Positions 32,265-42,675 of a stretch of DNA of 64,000 bases are shown one piece after another. Position numbers and translations under genes: made by a program. Origin of the DNA: Fragum whitleyi (taxonomy: Eukaryota; Mollusca; Bivalvia; Cardiida; Cardiidae); contig OX411547.1 in assembly GCA_948146395.1 (NCBI GenBank), positions 56,871,066 through 56,935,065 on the forward strand, read 5' to 3'. Under the pieces are notes generated by a model, which saw only the letters and a program-made list of their open reading frames with translations, was not told where the DNA came from and ran no database searches. How positions within the stretch are numbered: position 1 is the first letter of the stretch; the number at the start of each line of letters is the position of its first letter.

Positions 32265-32350
32265 ATGTCTGTTGCTCCAGCCTCCGCAATATAAGTGAAA
32301 AATGCTGAAAGCGGCGTTAAACTCCATTCAATCAATCAATCAATCAATAT
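32265..32350 (+). mobile_element. 3' end of a tRNA-derived SINE
   Basis: TTGCTCCAGCCTCCGCAATA, GGCGTTAAACTCCATTC and (AATC)n. Only the 3' third is present, directly after a family B hairpin. Confidence 0.7.
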
Positions 32351-32449
32351 ATCTGTACAAGTATTGTTCAAGCTGTAATGTAATGGATGAAGAAGGTGCT
32401 AAGCAGAATATTTATCCCTTTGTTAAGGTCTTATTTTAATGGGTAAACT

Positions 32450-32521
32450 TAGGGTCAGTCCAAAATTACTGTAAGTGACTATAGACGTATAGGCACAAAC
32501 AGTAGTTTTACACTGATCCAT
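32450..32521. repeat. Fold-back hairpin element (family B), diverged
   Basis: GGGTCAGTCCAAAATTACTG with its inverse CAGTAGTTTTACACTGATCC. Confidence 0.5.
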
Positions 32522-32597
32522 TGAAATTCAAAACTTTTTAAGTGCCTATATTTATAGGCAATTCCAATTTTTTTGCTTCTGAACCTCTGGATTTTAC

Positions 32598-32878
32598 AGG
32601 CAGCCGTCATAGCGCAGTAGTAACGCGTCAGACTGTCAATCTAGAGGTCCCGGGTTCGATCCCCGACAGCGGCACTCATTCTTTCCGACTATTTGTCTCT
32701 CACCAATGGGTTGATAATCGTAGACCTATGTGAGATAGTAGCTGGGGGCTAGGAAAGGATGTGGTGGTTGTACTGATGAGAGAAATACCAGAAAACCATT
32801 GTAAGGTGTTCCAGCCGCAGCGATATAACTGAAAAAATGTTGAAAGCGGCGTTAAATTCCATTCAATAAATCAATAAA
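32598..32878 (+). mobile_element. Full-length tRNA-derived SINE, 12-bp target duplication
   Basis: The head TAGCGCAGTAGTAACGC, the B box GGTTCGATCCCC, the central ACCAATGGGTTGATAATC, a 3' domain and an AATCAATAAATC tail are all present. TCTGGATTTTAC is duplicated exactly (32586-32597 and 32879-32890). It is the best reference copy of its subfamily here. Confidence 0.9.
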
Positions 32879-33080
32879 TCTGGATTTTACGGCTTATCAC
32901 TATACTGTGAAATAAATGTGATTGTTTGACCCAAGTCCTTTAGATCCAAGACTACTTCTGCATTGACAGACAAAATATGGTGAAGCTCAGACTGTGCATA
33001 CTTAAACAAAATATTAGGCTGTATGTAACTGAATTGGTTCATATCAGAAAAATGAAAAAAAGGCATTGGAGTAAGTCAAG

Positions 33081-33151
33081 ATGGTCAGTGCAATACTATT
33101 ATAATTGCCTATAAGTATATAGCCACTTACAATAGTACTGGGCTGAACCCT
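33081..33151. repeat. Fold-back hairpin element (family B), diverged
   Basis: TGGTCAGTGCAATACTATTA with the inverse ACTTACAATAGTACTGGG. It lies 16 bases before a family A MITE. Confidence 0.55.
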
Positions 33152-33166
33152 TGGAAAACTGGTTTA

Positions 33167-33394
33167 TTAACCCTTTCCTGTTTTACAAAATTTTGGACCT
33201 GTCCAAATTCAAAGGTTTTGCAGACGAAAATTTAAAGTGAATTTAATTTGAAAAATAACCATTCAGTAGGGTAGAAAATAGTGTGGAAAAAGAAGAAATT
33301 GCTTGTCAGAAGCAATTACTTCTTTTTTCACAATGTTTCTCAAGCATAAAATCACAGACACGTAAAAAACAGGGATTAAACAGCAAAGGGTTAA
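33167..33394 (+). mobile_element. piggyBac-like TTAA MITE (family A)
   Basis: TTAACCCTTTCCTGTTT to AACAGCAAAGGGTTAA; all internal landmarks are present. Confidence 0.8.
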
Positions 33395-33956
33395 TACAAG
33401 ATTCTGTTAGCATTCTTTATCCGATATAAATCTACTCCAAGTACCTCAGTGTTAACCACTGGAAATTAAGAAAAAGTGGTCACTTAAGTCATTTGAGCTA
33501 TTAGTCAAAAGCGTAAGCTCCTTGGCAAGGTCTCTAGTAATATTTATGTACAATCTATAGATAGGATTTTTGAAATGGAATAAAGACTCATGGAAGTACG
33601 TTTCACCCATGTTAAGTACTTATTTAAAAAAACAATGTAGAAATGTTCTCGAACCTTTAGGCTTCTGGTTAAAAGTGATATATCTATGTAGTGTATGTTT
33701 TTTCTTAACTTATATGAATCAAAAGATGTATGATTGTGTTTGTGATGTGAAGATGAAAGCTTTTTATACCCCTGTATCCAAAGATTAGACACACGATGGT
33801 TTTGCCAGCGTCAGTCTTTCCACCTGTTATTTCTGCAAAAATAGTTATTCTGCGTTATTATTATTCAACTGGTAGGGCATGGCTTAACCATGATGTAATA
33901 AGGCTAGTTTACTTTTCAATAGTTTTGGTTCTTTAAAAGTTAGACAACAATTTGAT

Positions 33957-34005
33957 GGTTCAGCACGAAACAGTTGTAAATGCCTAAATGTTTATAGGTT
34001 TTCTG
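33957..34005. repeat. Left arm of a family C hairpin
   Basis: TGGTTCAGCACGAAACAG and TTGTAAATGCCTAAATGTTT; the right arm is absent, so the copy is broken. Confidence 0.5.
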
Positions 34006-34116
34006 GTACAATTTTTAAGTGCCATATCTCAGGAAATACTATTGCTATCACTATCAATCTTTTTACAAACAAGTGGGACCACAACGCTGAATTTTAAGCT
34101 CTACTTTTTCCTTTTT

Positions 34117-34390
34117 ACCCCACTGTTCAGCTAAGGAGATAGAGTTATGGTCTCCGTTCGTCATTCTGTCATTTCTTCGTATATTCACTAAACTTGTCTG
34201 GATCATATCTCCTAAAGTATAAAAGTTATCAACTTGAAACTTTATAGATGGAAAGATCGCAGGGAGGAGCAATGCAGTGCACAAGAACTACAATTCTTGC
34301 ATAATTTTGGAGTTATTGCCCTTTGATTAGGCTTCACTTTATTATCAAGCTTTGATGTTGGAGGATGGCCATGTCAGACATGGCTATTGT
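34117..34390 (+). mobile_element. Decayed pearl-like element ending in a 3' hairpin
   Basis: GTCTCCGTTCGTCATTCTGT resembles the CCGT/CTGT tract. A single core precedes the terminal hairpin GCCATGT-CAG-ACATGGC plus TATTGTC at about 34365-34390. Confidence 0.5.
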
Positions 34391-34450
34391 CAAACAAAAA
34401 ATTTTCATCACCTTGGTAGCTTTGATGTTAGCGTTTGGATGACAAACCGA

Positions 34451-34524
34451 TGACTCGGCGTGAAACGGTTGTAACTGCCTATAAACATGTTTATAGGCAG
34501 TAACAACTGGTTCATGCTGAGTCA
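34451..34524. repeat. Fold-back hairpin element (family C)
   Basis: TGACTCGGCGTGAAACGGTT, AACTGCCTATAAACATG and the inverse, ending GCTGAGTCA. The outer pair is TGACTC/GAGTCA here against TGGCTC/GAGCCA elsewhere: both arms changed. Confidence 0.7.
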
Positions 34525-34617
34525 TAGAAATTTAAGCCTAAGTCATATATAAGTTGTTTTCTAGATTTTTTTCTTAAAACTTGGCATGACCATGAATGTG
34601 TGACTATAGCATCATCA

Positions 34618-34897
34618 GCCGCCACCATAGCGCAGTTGGTTAGGCATAAGACTTCCAATCTGTAAGTCTTGGGTCCGATCCCCGGTGGCGGCAAATATCC
34701 TTTCCGACGTTTGTCTTTCACCAATGGGTAGATAATCGTAAACCTATGTGAGATAGCAGTCGGAGGCTAGGAAAGGATGTAATTGAAGTACAGGTTAAAG
34801 AAATACCAGGAATCCATTGTTAGGCGCTCCCGCTGCTGTGATATAACTGCAAAATTGTTTAAAGTGGCGTAAAACCCATTCAAACAAATCAAACAAA
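34618..34897 (+). mobile_element. Full-length tRNA-derived SINE, second subfamily
   Basis: The head is CCACCATAGCGCAGTTGG, with TTGGGTCCGATCCCC as B box, the central ACCAATGGGTAGATAATC and a (CAAA)n tail. GACTATAGCATCA flanks it on both sides (34602-34614 and 34898-34910). It is the same subfamily as 5881-6100 and 51227-51508. Confidence 0.85.
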
Positions 34898-35199
34898 GAC
34901 TATAGCATCAACAATTCTTACAATATAGGAAAATTACTCTAGAATAATTTTTGCTCGAATTGTACCCCTTTTTCGTCTCAAAATTATTCACTATACATGT
35001 CCCGTAGCTGAACTTAGCATCCGAAATCATTTCATTGAATGCTCTTAGTTGAAAAATGATCCCTTTTCAACTAACACATTTATAGGGTTTCAGAATCAAG
35101 TGCTCAGTATTTTGGGTCGGCAACTCTAGAGCCTTTTCATAGAAAGGATGATCCTCTGGTCTGATAAATGTGATAAGATTTTTTTGTTGCAGCTATTAA

Positions 35200-35247
35200 A
35201 ACCTCATAACTACAGTTTTGTTCAAACTGTAGTTACAAGGTTTTGGT
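35200..35247. repeat. Short hairpin (family D)
   Basis: AACTACAGTTT-TGTTC-AAACTGTAGTT. It matches family D except that a C/G pair has become T/A on both arms. Confidence 0.7.
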
Positions 35248-35463
35248 TGTAACCTTATGTACTTTGCTAAACTGTTGTGCTGTTTTGTACATATATCTTT
35301 TCTTTTTTTTGGAAATTCTAAGTATTTGCTATGTTTATCATGGTCATTGGCAATTGCCAAAGATGTTTAAGTTATATTTACTTTGAAAATATTTCCATTT
35401 GTTTATTGAATTCCTAAGATGTCTGAATGAAAATATGTCTATTGTTCTTTGTGCAGAGATACG

Positions 35464-35507
35464 GTTGGGGGTAGGGGATGGGGTGGGGGGGTGGGGTGGG
35501 GGGTAGG
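35464..35507 (+). other. G-run tract, quadruplex candidate
   Basis: Runs of four to seven G separated by T, TA or AT form a 44-base G-rich plus strand in otherwise AT-rich DNA. It could fold into a G-quadruplex. No gene adjoins it. Confidence 0.6.
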
Positions 35508-35552
35508 CAAGCTCTTTCTGTAATGCATTTGGCTCTCAATTCTAGGAATCTG

Positions 35553-35645
35553 CCCTACGTTCAGGATGACAAAACAGTGCAAACTGTAAGCAGGGTAGAA
35601 CTGGCAGACAGTTTGCACAGTTTTGCCATCCTGAACGTAGAGCAG
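35553..35645. repeat. Fold-back element (family O)
   Basis: CTACGTTCAGGATGACAAAA and GTGCAAACTGT are mirrored by ACAGTTTGCAC and TTTTGCCATCCTGAACGTAG. Confidence 0.7.
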
Positions 35646-35711
35646 GTCTTCCATGAGACAATATATTGAGGCCCATCTTCATATTGCCTTGGTTTTTGAG
35701 TGGGACGTAAA

Positions 35712-35800
35712 TATATAATACATACTTAGTGTTTTGTATAAAAAAGAATATCTATTTCTGCTTTTTTCATTCAATTTACTAAGTATGTATTATATTTATC
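35712..35800. repeat. Inverted-repeat element, single copy seen
   Basis: ATATAATACATACTTAGTG at the left is mirrored by ACTAAGTATGTATTATAT at the right, about 90 bases in all. Confidence 0.55.
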
Positions 35801-36565
35801 TTTTAACCTCAATTTGTCTTGTTTTCGTTGATGTTTCTAACTGAAAGGCATGTTTCTATAAATAACTGCATTATATCATTGTTCTAAAAATAACTATGTG
35901 ATATCATAAAAAACTGTGAATTATTTGTCTTCAACTATAACATGCCGAGCTATCAACATTGGAGGTGTAAGAAATAATGCGTAACTGAAAACAGTTAACA
36001 CATAACATCATTATAAGTTAACATAATCAATTATTTGTCATTAAACATGAAGGGGCATTACTCATTTCGATGAAAATTTGAATTTTACTTTAACCTTTGT
36101 CCGGCTGTTCACAGCATATTTCGTAAATAAGGGGTAAATATAAAGATTTTTTTTACTAAGATCAGTCTATACAGTTTTGCAGTCTGATCTGAGCCTACAC
36201 TGCCTGCTTTCAACTTTTGGGTGATATGAAGCTGCGTCATGGAATAGGGGGCATTTGGGACAATAAGAGCCACACTATCACAAAAATTGGCAATTAGTTT
36301 GAAAATGAAATACAAGAACAGCAGAATAGGGGTTCACATTTTAATAGTTCAGTATATATAGTTATTTAAGAATTATTCTTCATGTTTACATCATGCAGTC
36401 ACATTAGATTATAAGTTTTTGTCATGTTTATGAAACATGCGACAACATTTATCACTGCCTTAGTTTGGTCTAACCATAATTTTGTGTAGCTGTAAGCTTA
36501 AAGGCACAAACTGCTCTTAAAACTATTTTGATAAATCACATGACCTCAAATACTTGATTATTCGA

Positions 36566-36717
36566 TTAAGGTAGCAGACCCGTAATAGTTCCATGACGCT
36601 TCTGGAATAATGAATTTTAACAGTGTTAACAGAGGTTTCCTAAGAAACCTTGGTCAACATTGTGAAAGATCTTTAGTTCTGAAATGTTGCAGAACTATTA
36701 CGGGTCCACTACCTTAA
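36566..36717. repeat. Fold-back MITE (family F)
   Basis: TTAAGGTAGCAGACCCGTAA to TTACGGGTCCACTACCTTAA, with inner AACAGTGTTAACAGAGG. The ends are well preserved. Confidence 0.75.
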
Positions 36718-36768
36718 GATAATTGTAACAGCGCACAGATAACCCTTTTCTCCAAAGGGCTCATTACA

Positions 36769-36841
36769 AGTGGTCAGTACAACACTATTGTAAATGCCTA
36801 TATATTTATAGGCACTTGCAATAGTTTTGTGCGAACCCCTT
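36769..36841. repeat. Fold-back hairpin element (family B)
   Basis: GTGGTCAGTACAACACTATT and TAAATGCCTATA are mirrored by TATAGGCACTTGCAATAG. Confidence 0.65.
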
Positions 36842-37035
36842 GATATAGGACCAATATGATTGACAATAAGTTGGATGAATCTTGAATATTATTATACAGG
36901 ATCAATAATATTGCCAATTAAAGGAATTGGCAATTTTGCTGGACATTTGAAGACTTATCCATCTTATTGCAAATATTATTGTCAGTAATATTGATCATTT
37001 ATTGGCTCTTTGTTAGTTTATAGATTTTTGTTTTT

Positions 37036-37310
37036 ATGCCCCCACATTGAATTATTTGGGGGCATATTGATTTACCCTTGTCCATTTGTCTGTTGATTTG
37101 TCTGTCTGTCTGCAAAACTTAACCTAAAATACTTTAGATTGCCAATTAGTTAAAGGCTATTCAAGGTACAAATTCATATTTGGTAATATAATACAATTCG
37201 ATGATGTGCTTCTACACATGTCAAGGTCATGTGACAAGGTCATATGTCAAGGTCAAAGTTTTAATATGCTGATTTTGGGGCATTTGTGTTTCACAAACAC
37301 ATGTTGTTAG
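37036..37310 (+). mobile_element. Short pearl-like element (GGGGGCAT subfamily)
   Basis: The head hairpin TATGCCCCCACATTG...TGGGGGCATA is followed by a GTCTGTCTGTC run and a GTCAAGGTCATGTGACAAGG core. GTGTTTCACAAACAC ends it, followed by ATGTTGTT. Confidence 0.7.
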
Positions 37311-38021
37311 TATTATGTCATATTCAGATCTGATCTTGTTTAGTGATTTTTGCATAATAATTTTGAGAGATATAAGAATGGCCTTAGCCCTTATCCTAAT
37401 GTTCACAAATCATTCCTATTATGGACAAGGCTCTGGGTTACAGTATAGACTTAGATCAGCCTGCACAGTGGTGCAGTCTGATCTTTGCCCACACTGTCTG
37501 CTTTTTACTTGATTATTGTTGGGTTAAAATTGGCACTTTCTTTGATTAAAAATCTAAATATAGCAGGATTCAGGGTTAAGGTGGCCATGAATTCTATATT
37601 TGCCAGTAGGTAGAGAAACACAGATGGGATTGATTCCATCCTCTTACTTTAACATGCCAAACCAGTAACCAGAAGATTACCGTAAATGGGGTATATTTAG
37701 CGAGAGTTTTATTTTCCATAATTTTAGTAATTGATTTAAATTGCAAAATTAAGAATTTTGCATAGTATTAGTTTCATTTAATCAATTGTTTGTAATCGAC
37801 CAAAAAATGGTAAATGTAGCTAAAATAATGCTGTATTTAAATCAGTTTGGTTGCAATTGACCTAATGTCACTCTCTCCCTAAAATATGAACTTGCAAAAA
37901 GCCCTATTAGCGTTGAAGACACAAAAATTAACAGACTCAGAAAAAAACTAAATTTACAATAACTGTTTGACTGGTCCAGAATCAAAGCCTTTGCAAACGA
38001 GATTTTGTATTAATTTTATGT

Positions 38022-38097
38022 CACTGCAAAACTATTGTAAATGCCCTAGTATATTCATGGACTTTTACACTAGTTTTGCTCTTATCCCTTGGTACAG
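38022..38097. repeat. Fold-back hairpin element (family B), very diverged
   Basis: TGCAAAACTATTGTAAATGC with the inverse TTTTACACTAGTTTTGC. Confidence 0.45.
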
Positions 38098-38183
38098 CCA
38101 GTATGGTTCTCGAGAAATAAATCAAGTATAGGGTACAAAATGTTGTTGTAAAAGAAATCAATTATTGTTGGAACCATTTTTAT

Positions 38184-38490
38184 GCCCCCGTATCGAGAGA
38201 TCGGGGGCATATTGTTTTACTCGTGTCCGTCTGTCTGTCTGTCTGTCCGTCTGTCCGTCCGTCCGTCCGTCCGTCTGTCCGAAAACTTAACCCGAAAACT
38301 TAACCTTGCCAATATCTTCAAGCCTATTCAAGATACAAAGCTAATATTTGGCATGATGATAGGTCTCAATGATCCGCATCCGCTGGTACCAAAGTCAAGG
38401 TCATGTGACAAGGTCAAGGTCATCTGTCAAGGTCAAACTTAGAAAAAAAAATGCCGTTCCGGGGGCATTCGTGTTTCACAAACACATCTT
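38184..38490 (+). mobile_element. Complete short pearl-like element (GGGGGCAT subfamily)
   Basis: The head hairpin ATGCCCCCGTATCGAGAGAT...CGGGGGCAT is followed by a long CCGT/CTGT tract (38226-38280). One core with AAGGTCAAGGTCATCTGTC follows, then GTGTTTCACAAACAC and ATCTT. Confidence 0.8.
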
Positions 38491-38636
38491 TTTTTTTTTT
38501 TTAAATTTAAAAAAATGTAAATGTATCATAAGTTATTGATGTATGAAAGCTATGTTGTTTTTATTTTTTGCTAAAGGAAACATTGTTAACATTTTTCATT
38601 TGACAAAGATTTTTACAATGTAGCATTTAACCCTTT

Positions 38637-38853
38637 GCTGTTTATTCCCTGCTTTTTATGTGCCTGTGATTTTATGATTGAGAAAATGTGAAAAAAAGAA
38701 GAAATTGCTTCTGACAAGCAATTTCTTCTTTTTCCACACTATTTTCTACCCTACTGAATGGTTATTTTTCAAATTAGATACACTTTAAATTTTCGTCTGC
38801 AAAAACTTTAAATTTGGACAGGTCCAAAATTTTGAAAAACAGGAAAGTGTTAA
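38637..38853 (-). mobile_element. piggyBac-like TTAA MITE (family A), reverse
   Basis: TTAACCCTTTGCTGTTTATT to AAACAGGAAAGTGTTAA. Confidence 0.78.
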
Positions 38854-39080
38854 AGAACTACCCAGATTTAGATAATCTCTTTGATAGCTCTTCACACAAT
38901 TGTTTTTGACAAAGGTTCTATATCCAAGAAAACTATGGTTGGGGGGTATGTAGGAGCCAGCTTATTGGTCGGTTGGTCAGTCTCTCTGTTGGTCAGTCGG
39001 TATTCCATCCATCTGTAACTTTTCTGCGTCCCCTTAATTTCTCAGCAACTATTGAGCGGATTTCATTCAAACTTTACAGA

Positions 39081-39158
39081 TCGATGGCTCGGCGCGAAAC
39101 AGTTATAACTCCCTATATGTAATTAGGGAGTTACAACTGTTTCGCGCTGTACCATCGA
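39081..39158. repeat. Fold-back hairpin element (family C)
   Basis: TCGATGGCTCGGCGCGAAAC and AACTCCCTATATG are mirrored by TTAGGGAGTTACAAC and TTTCGCGCTGTACCATCGA. The CTCCC/GGGAG stem variant is shared with 27378. Confidence 0.75.
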
Positions 39159-39401
39159 GATGTGATCAGTATCAAGGAGGAGAGTGCAAGTGATATTTTG
39201 GTTATAATTCATTGACTTTAGATAGTGTTATTGCCCTTTGATGGAAAAAGGCTTTTCATTATTGACTCACACTTGTAGAGGGGGTATTAGTTTGCTTTGT
39301 GACAGTCTAGATGTTGTTTGTACCAAGTTTCCCTGCATTCAGGATGAAAAAATGTTTGGCAAACATTGAAAAATGGAACCCAAGTTTGTAAGTGAGTGCA
39401 C

Positions 39402-40119
39402 CATTCGGAACATCACTTGGCCATTTCCGTAAACTGCAACATACCTCGGAGGTGCGTTTGTCAGAGCAAGATGAAAAATTCCACTAAATAAGATTTTTAA
39501 GACGTCATAATGAACGCTTTTTGATAATTTGAGTGAAAACATTCGACGTCGTCATAACTACTCGTTTTAAGCCAATACAAAACCATCTTCGTTTCCTCAA
39601 TGAGATATCTTAAGATATCTTAAGATTCTTATTAAGCGGCTTAAAAATCTCGCTCTACCGAGCGCTTTATTTTAAAAGTCTTAATAAGAATCTTAAGATT
39701 CTCGCTGTAACGAACGCACCTCTGATGTATGTAAGGCGGATGGGTATGTAACAAAATCGTGCATTTTGTTAGGCGGAAACAGTGAAAGAAATAGTAGCAC
39801 TGTAGATTTATATAATTTACAGTAAATAACGTCTGAAAATATTAATTTTTGAGAATGATGAATCATTCTCAAAAATTAAGATTTGTTCAGTCGTTATTCA
39901 AGATTCTAAAGGTATTTACATTATGATACGATGGTTTCATGTCAGTGTTTTAAACAAGTAGTGTTGGCGACATCGAATGTTTTCACTCGCAGTTTCGAGG
40001 GCTAACGCCATTTTAACCGACGTCATCCAGTTTTTCCAAGGGTTTCCTGTAATTTCTAAAAATAGTCCGTCTGTACATCCGAGGTTGATCATGAGATTGG
40101 CCGAGTGGTGTTCCGAATG
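39402..40119 (-). mobile_element. MITE with 10-bp target duplication (family G), interrupted
   Basis: The ends are CATTCGGAACATCACTTGG and CCGAGTGGTGTTCCGAATG. The flanks GTGAGTGCAC and GTGAGTCCAC (39392-39401 and 40120-40129) are a 10-bp duplication with one change. The interior is the reverse complement of 18933-19377 plus an inserted 275-bp block. Confidence 0.75.
39450..39724. mobile_element. Inverted-repeat element nested in the family G MITE
   Basis: AGGTGCGTTTGTCAGAGC at the left and GCTGTAACGAACGCACCT at the right are inverted. Further inner arms pair TCTTATTAAG with CTTAATAAGA. The sister copy at 18933-19377 runs through this point without it. CCTCGG/CCTCTG flanks may be an imperfect target duplication. 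Confidence 0.65.
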
Positions 40120-40766
40120 GTGAGTCCACATGCAAAAGGGGGATACCATTTCTTAAATGTTTTAGAAACGTTTTCATCTTTCCTTCAGGGTAGATTTCAA
40201 GCTTGGTACAATATCAGTGTAAAATATCTGTTATTGATAGTTCCTGTTAATGTATTACTATTATCCCAAAGTTTAATGATGTAAACATTACTGGGTGAAT
40301 AAAGGTAATGTTATGTTTATATGTTACTTACAAACAATTTTTTGTTCTTAAAGATAACTGTTCCAAGTGCCTGAACACATTTTGTGATTTTGAGATGTAA
40401 TTTAACATATAATTATGAGGGCTTGCCCCAGCACTGTCTCGAGTATTTATATAACTATTGGCATTTATGACAGTTTTCAACTAAGTATCTGCTATGTTTA
40501 CCATTAGGTAGGAATTAGCTATTACACTTTTAAAAAAACGGCAACAACAAAACTAGGAAAATAAATTTAATAGTGGATGAAAAATCGAAAGAAATAAAGA
40601 TAAATAAAAAGTAATTAAAAGGAGCAAAATTTAAAAAATATCATTTTAGAGGAAAAAGGGATAATAAATCATGTAATAATAATTTTGGAAATTATCCCCA
40701 TTGATAGTTTTGACAGCTGTTGTGATTAATACGGTGAGTTTCTTGTGACCATCTTGGTTAAAGTTT

Positions 40767-40841
40767 AGATGGCTCAGCGCAGAACAGTTGTAACTGCCTA
40801 TAATTTTATAGGCAGTTACAACTGTTTCACACAGAACCAAC
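40767..40841. repeat. Fold-back hairpin element (family C)
   Basis: GATGGCTCAGCGCAGAACAG and TTGTAACTGCCTATAA are mirrored by TTATAGGCAGTTACAA and CTGTTTCACACAGAACCA. Confidence 0.7.
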
Positions 40842-41753
40842 GGTCATGTTGTTGTCAACACAACAATGCTTAGGTTATGTCTATAGATCAGCATTTAGTT
40901 GCAAAACAGCTGAACTAAATGAATCATTACAAATTGTGTTCAAATGATATATATAGTGCTACATTGACCTTTGTTAAACAAAACCCATTCCATTTCAACC
41001 TCCCTAACTTAAGTCTCTAATGGGAGAAAGGGAGTGAAATAATTTAAGTAAAAAATGAAGAAATTGCTTGTTTCCTTTCGTTTCATTTCTCAAGACTTTT
41101 AAAAAAAGCGACCCCTTTTTCTAAAAATAAGTCATTAAAGTATGACCACTTTTAAACTTGAACCATAAAAGTGTGCACACTTTATATTCAACTTGAGTCA
41201 TAAAAGTATGGCCATTTCATGTTAAACTTTGGTCATTTAAATCCATTGTATATGTCACTTTCATTGATGAATATTATCATACTTTTGCTAATTTCAGATT
41301 TCCGTTTATGTCAGATTTAAGTTTATTTTATTTCATGTGAATTTTTCATTGAGTTAAAGTTATGTTATGTTAGAAATATGATTACTGATGTATGTTTAAC
41401 TTATTGCTAGACAACAATAATTAGAGAATGAAAAAAAAATCTTCAGACTAATGATAAGTAGACCGTAGTTAAGAAGAAAAATGAAGTAAATAAGATAGAG
41501 AAGAATATAAATAATTTGATAGTCTAGGTCACAAAGTACGTAGTATTTGGGATATACCTTGAATATCCTATTTTGACTTGTGATTACAACGCATCTTTAT
41601 GTAAAACAGGAGCCAAAATAGCAAATTCTACTTATGAATGAGATTGAAAATATCCAAGGCAAGAAAAGATGGTATAAATTTGGTAGAGCACTGGCATCAA
41701 GACAATATGGTGTAACCGTCACCTTAGCCTAAATTTGTTATTTCCGATTTAAA

Positions 41754-41810
41754 CTATGTTGTGGGTGCTCATTTGACAAGACGATCCTAGTGAGTAACCA
41801 CAACATAGGG
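41754..41810. repeat. Fold-back hairpin element (family E)
   Basis: CTATGTTGTGGGTGCTCATT with the inverse AGTGAGTAACCACAACATAG. Confidence 0.6.
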
Positions 41811-42169
41811 GGTGTCTAAGTATTGATGAAAGATTTGAATCAATAATTCAAAAGTATCCCCTGTATCATTAAATAGCTGTGAAGAAAACAGTTTACCCCT
41901 TTAAAGGCAGAATTTAGATTTTGTATTACACAAAAAGTCAATGTTTTGGAAATTCCAACTTACCTGGATCAATCATTTACGGAAATAATCAAGTAAAAAA
42001 CAGGTAGTATAGATTAAGATCAGCCTGCATAGTTGTGCAGGCTGATCTTAATCTACATAGTCTGCCAAAGATGGAAATATCGTCAAAAGCATTTGAATTG
42101 TTAAGATATATTAATTGAAACTGCAATTTTTTCTTATAATCATTCTCCTCTTTTCTTGTTGATTGTGGA

Positions 42170-42473
42170 TAATCATAGACGTAAGTTGGATAGCAGCTGG
42201 TTGCTAAAAAAGATGTTATGGTAGTACTTGAGGATGGAATACAAGGAAGCCAATGTTAGGTGCTGCAGCCCCAACTATGTCAATATGACTGGAATTCTGT
42301 TAACAATAGTGTTAAACCACATTCAACCCAATTTCTCCTGTAATTTTCTACTTAAGATATTCGGTACCTTTATTTCAACGCGAATACAGCTTAAATGTTA
42401 TATCTTTGAGTTGTCGGTGTCTAGTAATGTGTTAGATACATTTCAAATGGTCAGTCCAATACTATTGTAAGTG

Positions 42474-42514
<41 letters not shown>

Positions 42515-42612
42515 GCACTTACAATAGTGTTATGCTGACCCCTCGTTTTGCCTTAACAATACTTTCATCACATTATTCTGGATGCACGAAACAAGAGGGT
42601 GTAAACAGATCA
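42170..42612 (+). repeat. Local duplication, copy 1 (carries a hairpin insertion)
   Basis: It begins with an old SINE-like stretch (GATAATCATAGACGTAAG, GTTAGGTGCTGCAGCC). It continues through AACCCAATTTCTC, GTGTTAGATACATTT, the family B insert, and GCCTTAACAATACTTTCATC to AAACAAGAGGGTGTAAACA. Copy 2 at 42935-43242 has the same order without the insert. Confidence 0.75.
42444..42546. mobile_element. Family B hairpin with (TA)n loop, proven insertion
   Basis: GGTCAGTCCAATACTATTG and TAAGTGCC, a (TA)n loop at about 42478-42511, then GGCACTTACAATAGTG and GCTGACCCCTC. It interrupts GATACATTT/GCCTTAACAA, which is continuous in copy 2. Confidence 0.8.
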
Positions 42613-42675
42613 CATAGATCAAGGTTAAATGGGGTATTTTACCTTAGCCTCAAGTTATTTGCCATTTTAACTATA

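Noticed and set aside
32598..32680. Functional tRNA gene
   Set aside because: Box A and B are present, but the sequence continues into a conserved SINE body with a tail and target duplications. The same holds for the other heads listed.
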